This document shows, one piece after another, positions 61,275 through 64,000 of a stretch of DNA of 64,000 nucleotides. The translations under genes were made by a program, and so were the position numbers. Under the pieces are notes generated by a model, which saw only the letters and a list, made by a program, of their open reading frames with translations, was not told the origin of the DNA and made no database searches. Position 1 is the first letter of the stretch. Every line of letters starts with the position of its first letter. The stretch is from NCBI GenBank assembly GCA_019429465.1, contig JAHYIV010000015.1:1-64000 (forward strand), in the 5' to 3' direction. The DNA is from Desulfoarculaceae bacterium (GTDB lineage: Bacteria; Desulfobacterota; Desulfobulbia; Desulfobulbales; Desulfocapsaceae).

Positions 61275-64000
61275 TCAGTCAGGACAATTTCATCGCGCTG
61301 CTGGCGTCCCTCGGCTTTGCCAAGAACAAATCCATCTACAGCAAGACCATCGGCGCAACCTCTTTAAGCGTCGATGTCACCAAGCAGACCATCCATTATC
61401 CCGAATCTGACGGGCTGGTCGTTAACGAACGACAGACCTGCAACTTTTCGGCGAATGAAAACTTTGTCGTGTTTGAGTGCGTTCATCGCCTGCTGGAAAA
61501 AGGCTACAAACCGGAACACATCGAGCTGGAACCGAAATGGAAGCTGGGGCGCGGGGCCAGCGGTGGCCGCGCCGATATTCTGGTCAAGGATAATTTCGGC
61601 AAGCCGTTGCTGATCATCGAGTGCAAGACCGCCGGGGCCGAGTTCAAAAAGGCCTGGAACAAGACCCTGCAGGACGGCGATCAGCTCTTCAGTTACGCCC
61701 AGCAGATCAGCGAGACCCGGTTTCTTTGTCTTTATGCCTCGGATTTTGAAACCGCCGAGCTGAGCTACCAGAGCCATATCATCGCCCACCGGGATAACGA
61801 TCAGTACCTGGTCGCCAATCCGCATTTCAAAACCTTCCGTAGCGTTACCGACGTCAAGGAGCGTTTCGCGGTCTGGCGCGACACCTACAAACTCGATTTC
61901 ACCACCAAGGGTATTTTCGAGGACAACATCCAGCTCTACCGGTCGGGCATGGACAAGTTCCTCGGCGAGGACATCACCTGCATCAACCAGAACGACGTCA
62001 ACAACGCCCTGCGTTTCATCCGTCAGAACCCGGACGCCACCCAGCGGGCGGTGTGGAATCTGTTCATTCAACAGAAATTTTTCACCAACAACGACTTTTC
62101 CTTTATCGATGTCCACAACGAACGGCTCTTTTACCAGAACGCCGACGTGCTGCTGAAACTCCTGCAGATGTGGCAGGACATCCGCCTGACCAACCCCAAC
62201 GGCCACAACCAGTTTCTTAGGCGACATGTTCGAGGGCTTCCTCGACCAGGGCGTCAAACAGAGCGAGGGGCAGTTTTTCACCCATGCCCATCTGCCGCTT
62301 CATCCTGATGAGCCTGCCGCTGGAAAGCCTGGTGCGCGACAACCCCACGCCGCCCATGGCCATCGATTACGCCTGCGGCGCGGGCTACTTCCTCACCGAG
62401 CTGGCCTTGCAGCTTCAGCCGCTGCTGGAGCAGCACAAGCCCTTGGTCAATCCGGCCGAGTACCACAAGTCGATGGTCGGCATCGAAAAGGAGTACCGGC
62501 TCTCCAAGGTCGCCAAGGTGTACGGCCAGCAGGGCATCCAGGTCTGCTACGGTGACGGTCTGGTGAACAGCCACGAGGCCTTTCCCGATATCCGCGACGG
62601 CCATTTCGATCTGCTGGTCGCCAATCCGCCCTACAGCGTGCGCGGCTTCCTCGAAACCCTGCCCGAGGAGGAGCGCAAGGCCTACTCGCTCACCGACTCC
62701 ACCAACGACGCCGAGACGGCCAACAGCATCGAAGCCTTCTTTATCGAGCGCGCCAAGCAACTCCTCAAGACGGGGGGCGTGGCCGCCATCATCCTGCCGT
62801 CTTCGATCCTCTCCAACGGCGGTTCCACCTACATCCGCGCCCGCGAAATCCTGTTGCAGTATTTCGATATTGTCGCCATCGCCGAATTCGGCAGTGGCAC
62901 CTTCGGCAAGACCGGCACCAACACCGTTACCCTGTTCCTGCGCCGCAAGCCGACCCAGCCGGACACCGCCGAGCACTACCGCGAACGAGTGGAGGAATGG
63001 TTCAAGGGATGCGCTACCAGAAAACGCAAGCAGGCGATCTACAAGGACGGCCACCTGATCGAACAATATTGCGCCCATATCAATGTGCCCCTGACCGACT
63101 ACCAGAGCCTGCTGCGCGGCGAGGCGGAAGGAAGCTGGAAGCAGCAGGCGCATTTTCAGCCCTACCACGACAAGTTCGACAAGAGTACCGAGCTGGTCAA
63201 CCTGCGCAAGCAGAAGAAATTCAAGGCCCTGGGCAAGGCCGAACAGACAGCGGAGATCGCCAAGCGCTACCTGGGCTATGTCCAGTCCATCGAGCGCGAC
63301 AAGCTCTATCATTTCTGCCTTGCCTCGGATCAGGCCAATCCGGTGCTGATCATTCGCAGCCCGTCCGGCACCAAGGAGATCAAGCAGTTCCTCGGCTACG
63401 AGTGGTCCAGCGCCAAGGGGGGCGGAAGGTATCAAGTTGATCGAGGATGCCAGCGGTAAGCACATCACTGCCCTGTATGACGGGCCGGATCACGCCAAAT
63501 CGATGCGTTTCACCCGCGCTAACCCGGCCAAGCTCAGCAGCCACATTGCCGCGAATTTCGATGGGACGCTTGGATCTATTCCGGATGGATTGAGCGAGGT
63601 GGCCAACCCGGAGCGGCTGGTGGATATGTTGGATTTTTCTCGGGTCGTTTTTGAAAAGCAGCTGTCTCTTTCTGCCAGTAAGAAGATTGAAGTTGTCAGC
63701 AAGTGGCCTCTGAAAAGAGCCTCCGAGTTACTCGAAATAATCAGCGGCGGCACGCCTGACACCGGAAACCCGGCATATTGGAACGGAGATGTTCCCTGGT
63801 TGAGTGTGGCCGATTTCAGTACGGTTGACCGCTATGTCTCGACGGCTGAGAAAAGCATTACCTGATGCGGGCTTAAAAAACAGCAGTACCAAACTCTTGC
63901 AGGTGAACGACATCATTATCTCGGCCCGTGGCACTGTTGGTGCCATGGCGCAACTGACCAAACCCATGGCCTTTAACCAGTCATGCTATGGCTTACGTTC
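61271..64000 (+). pseudogene. Restriction-methylase-specificity fusion, multiply frameshifted and cut by the window end
   Basis: Read through corrected frames, the protein has an N-terminal HsdR_N-like nuclease (GGRADILVKDNFGKPLLIIECKTAG, PD-(D/E)xK type), then an N6-adenine methylase (AIDYACGAGYFLTELAL for SAM, NPPYSVRGF for catalysis), then an HsdS-type target-recognition domain (ISGGTPDTGNPAYWNGDVPWLSVADF). Breaks fall near 62213-62222 (+1), 62281 (two bases missing), 63420 (extra G) and 63863 (extra T, making TGA). Family-like sequence resumes exactly after each break. It is either a decaying single-chain RMS system or a stretch with indel errors. It continues beyond 64000. Confidence 0.87.

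Overview
The window looks like a chromosomal segment of a Gram-negative anaerobe of the Desulfobacterota, most likely near the Desulfobulbales. This is inferred from Kdo/Lpt lipopolysaccharide genes, sigma-54, a selenophosphate synthase that itself carries an in-frame UGA, a c-type multihaem lipoprotein, a PEP-CTERM protein, a ferredoxin-nitroreductase fusion and the tmRNA tag ADDYNYAVAA. No 16S gene is present, so the taxonomy is tentative.

Layout. 1-8.9 kb: kdsB-waaA, an unrecognised protein, a doubly broken uspA, a ferredoxin-nitroreductase and monomeric NADP-isocitrate dehydrogenase. 9.5-20 kb: a TorF-like outer-membrane protein, a modC remnant destroyed by a small transposable element, a DUF3096 peptide, a three-haem lipoprotein, a complete Entner-Doudoroff operon (zwf-pgl-edd-eda) and tex. 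20-25.4 kb: a PEP-CTERM gene with a strong sigma-54 promoter, an AEC transporter and the lptA-lptB-rpoN operon. 25.7-43 kb: argB-argD-argF-argG, then an AT-rich accessory insert, then argH, a lipoprotein, lysA-dapF-dapA-dapB-folK, transaldolase, a lytic transglycosylase and pgsA. 43-60 kb: tRNA-Leu, a ferredoxin-HD fusion, purF, selD, an M20 peptidase, ispDF, rnpB, a zinc-ribbon protein, a Nif3-like protein, tRNA-Met/Ile2, an M48 protease, nfo, a PilB/GspE ATPase, smpB and ssrA. After ssrA comes an accessory region with a small HTH protein and a frameshifted restriction-modification-specificity fusion that runs off the window.

The most interesting signals are not ordinary genes. (1) The insert between argG and argH is a cluster of integron attC sites without an integrase: two foldable attC sites and a half site. 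They go with vapBC-, hicBA- and relBE-type toxin-antitoxin modules and two small genes that read as selenoproteins (UGA at a conserved Cys, followed by a GGU-loop hairpin). (2) A short palindromic element is inserted in frame in five housekeeping genes (waaA, dapF, purF, ispDF, nfo). The four insertions that can be measured are 54 or 66 bp long and flanked by direct repeats, which recalls the Rickettsia palindromic elements. (3) A family of nested double hairpins joined by an ATAAG linker occurs at nine places. In several copies the stem sequences are replaced wholesale while pairing is kept, and some copies supply the stop codon of the upstream gene. (4) Two miniature inverted-repeat elements have exact target duplications: 181 bp with 4-bp duplications, and 154 bp with GTAA ends and 8-bp duplications, as in IS66. 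Together they show a genome heavily worked by small non-autonomous repeats.
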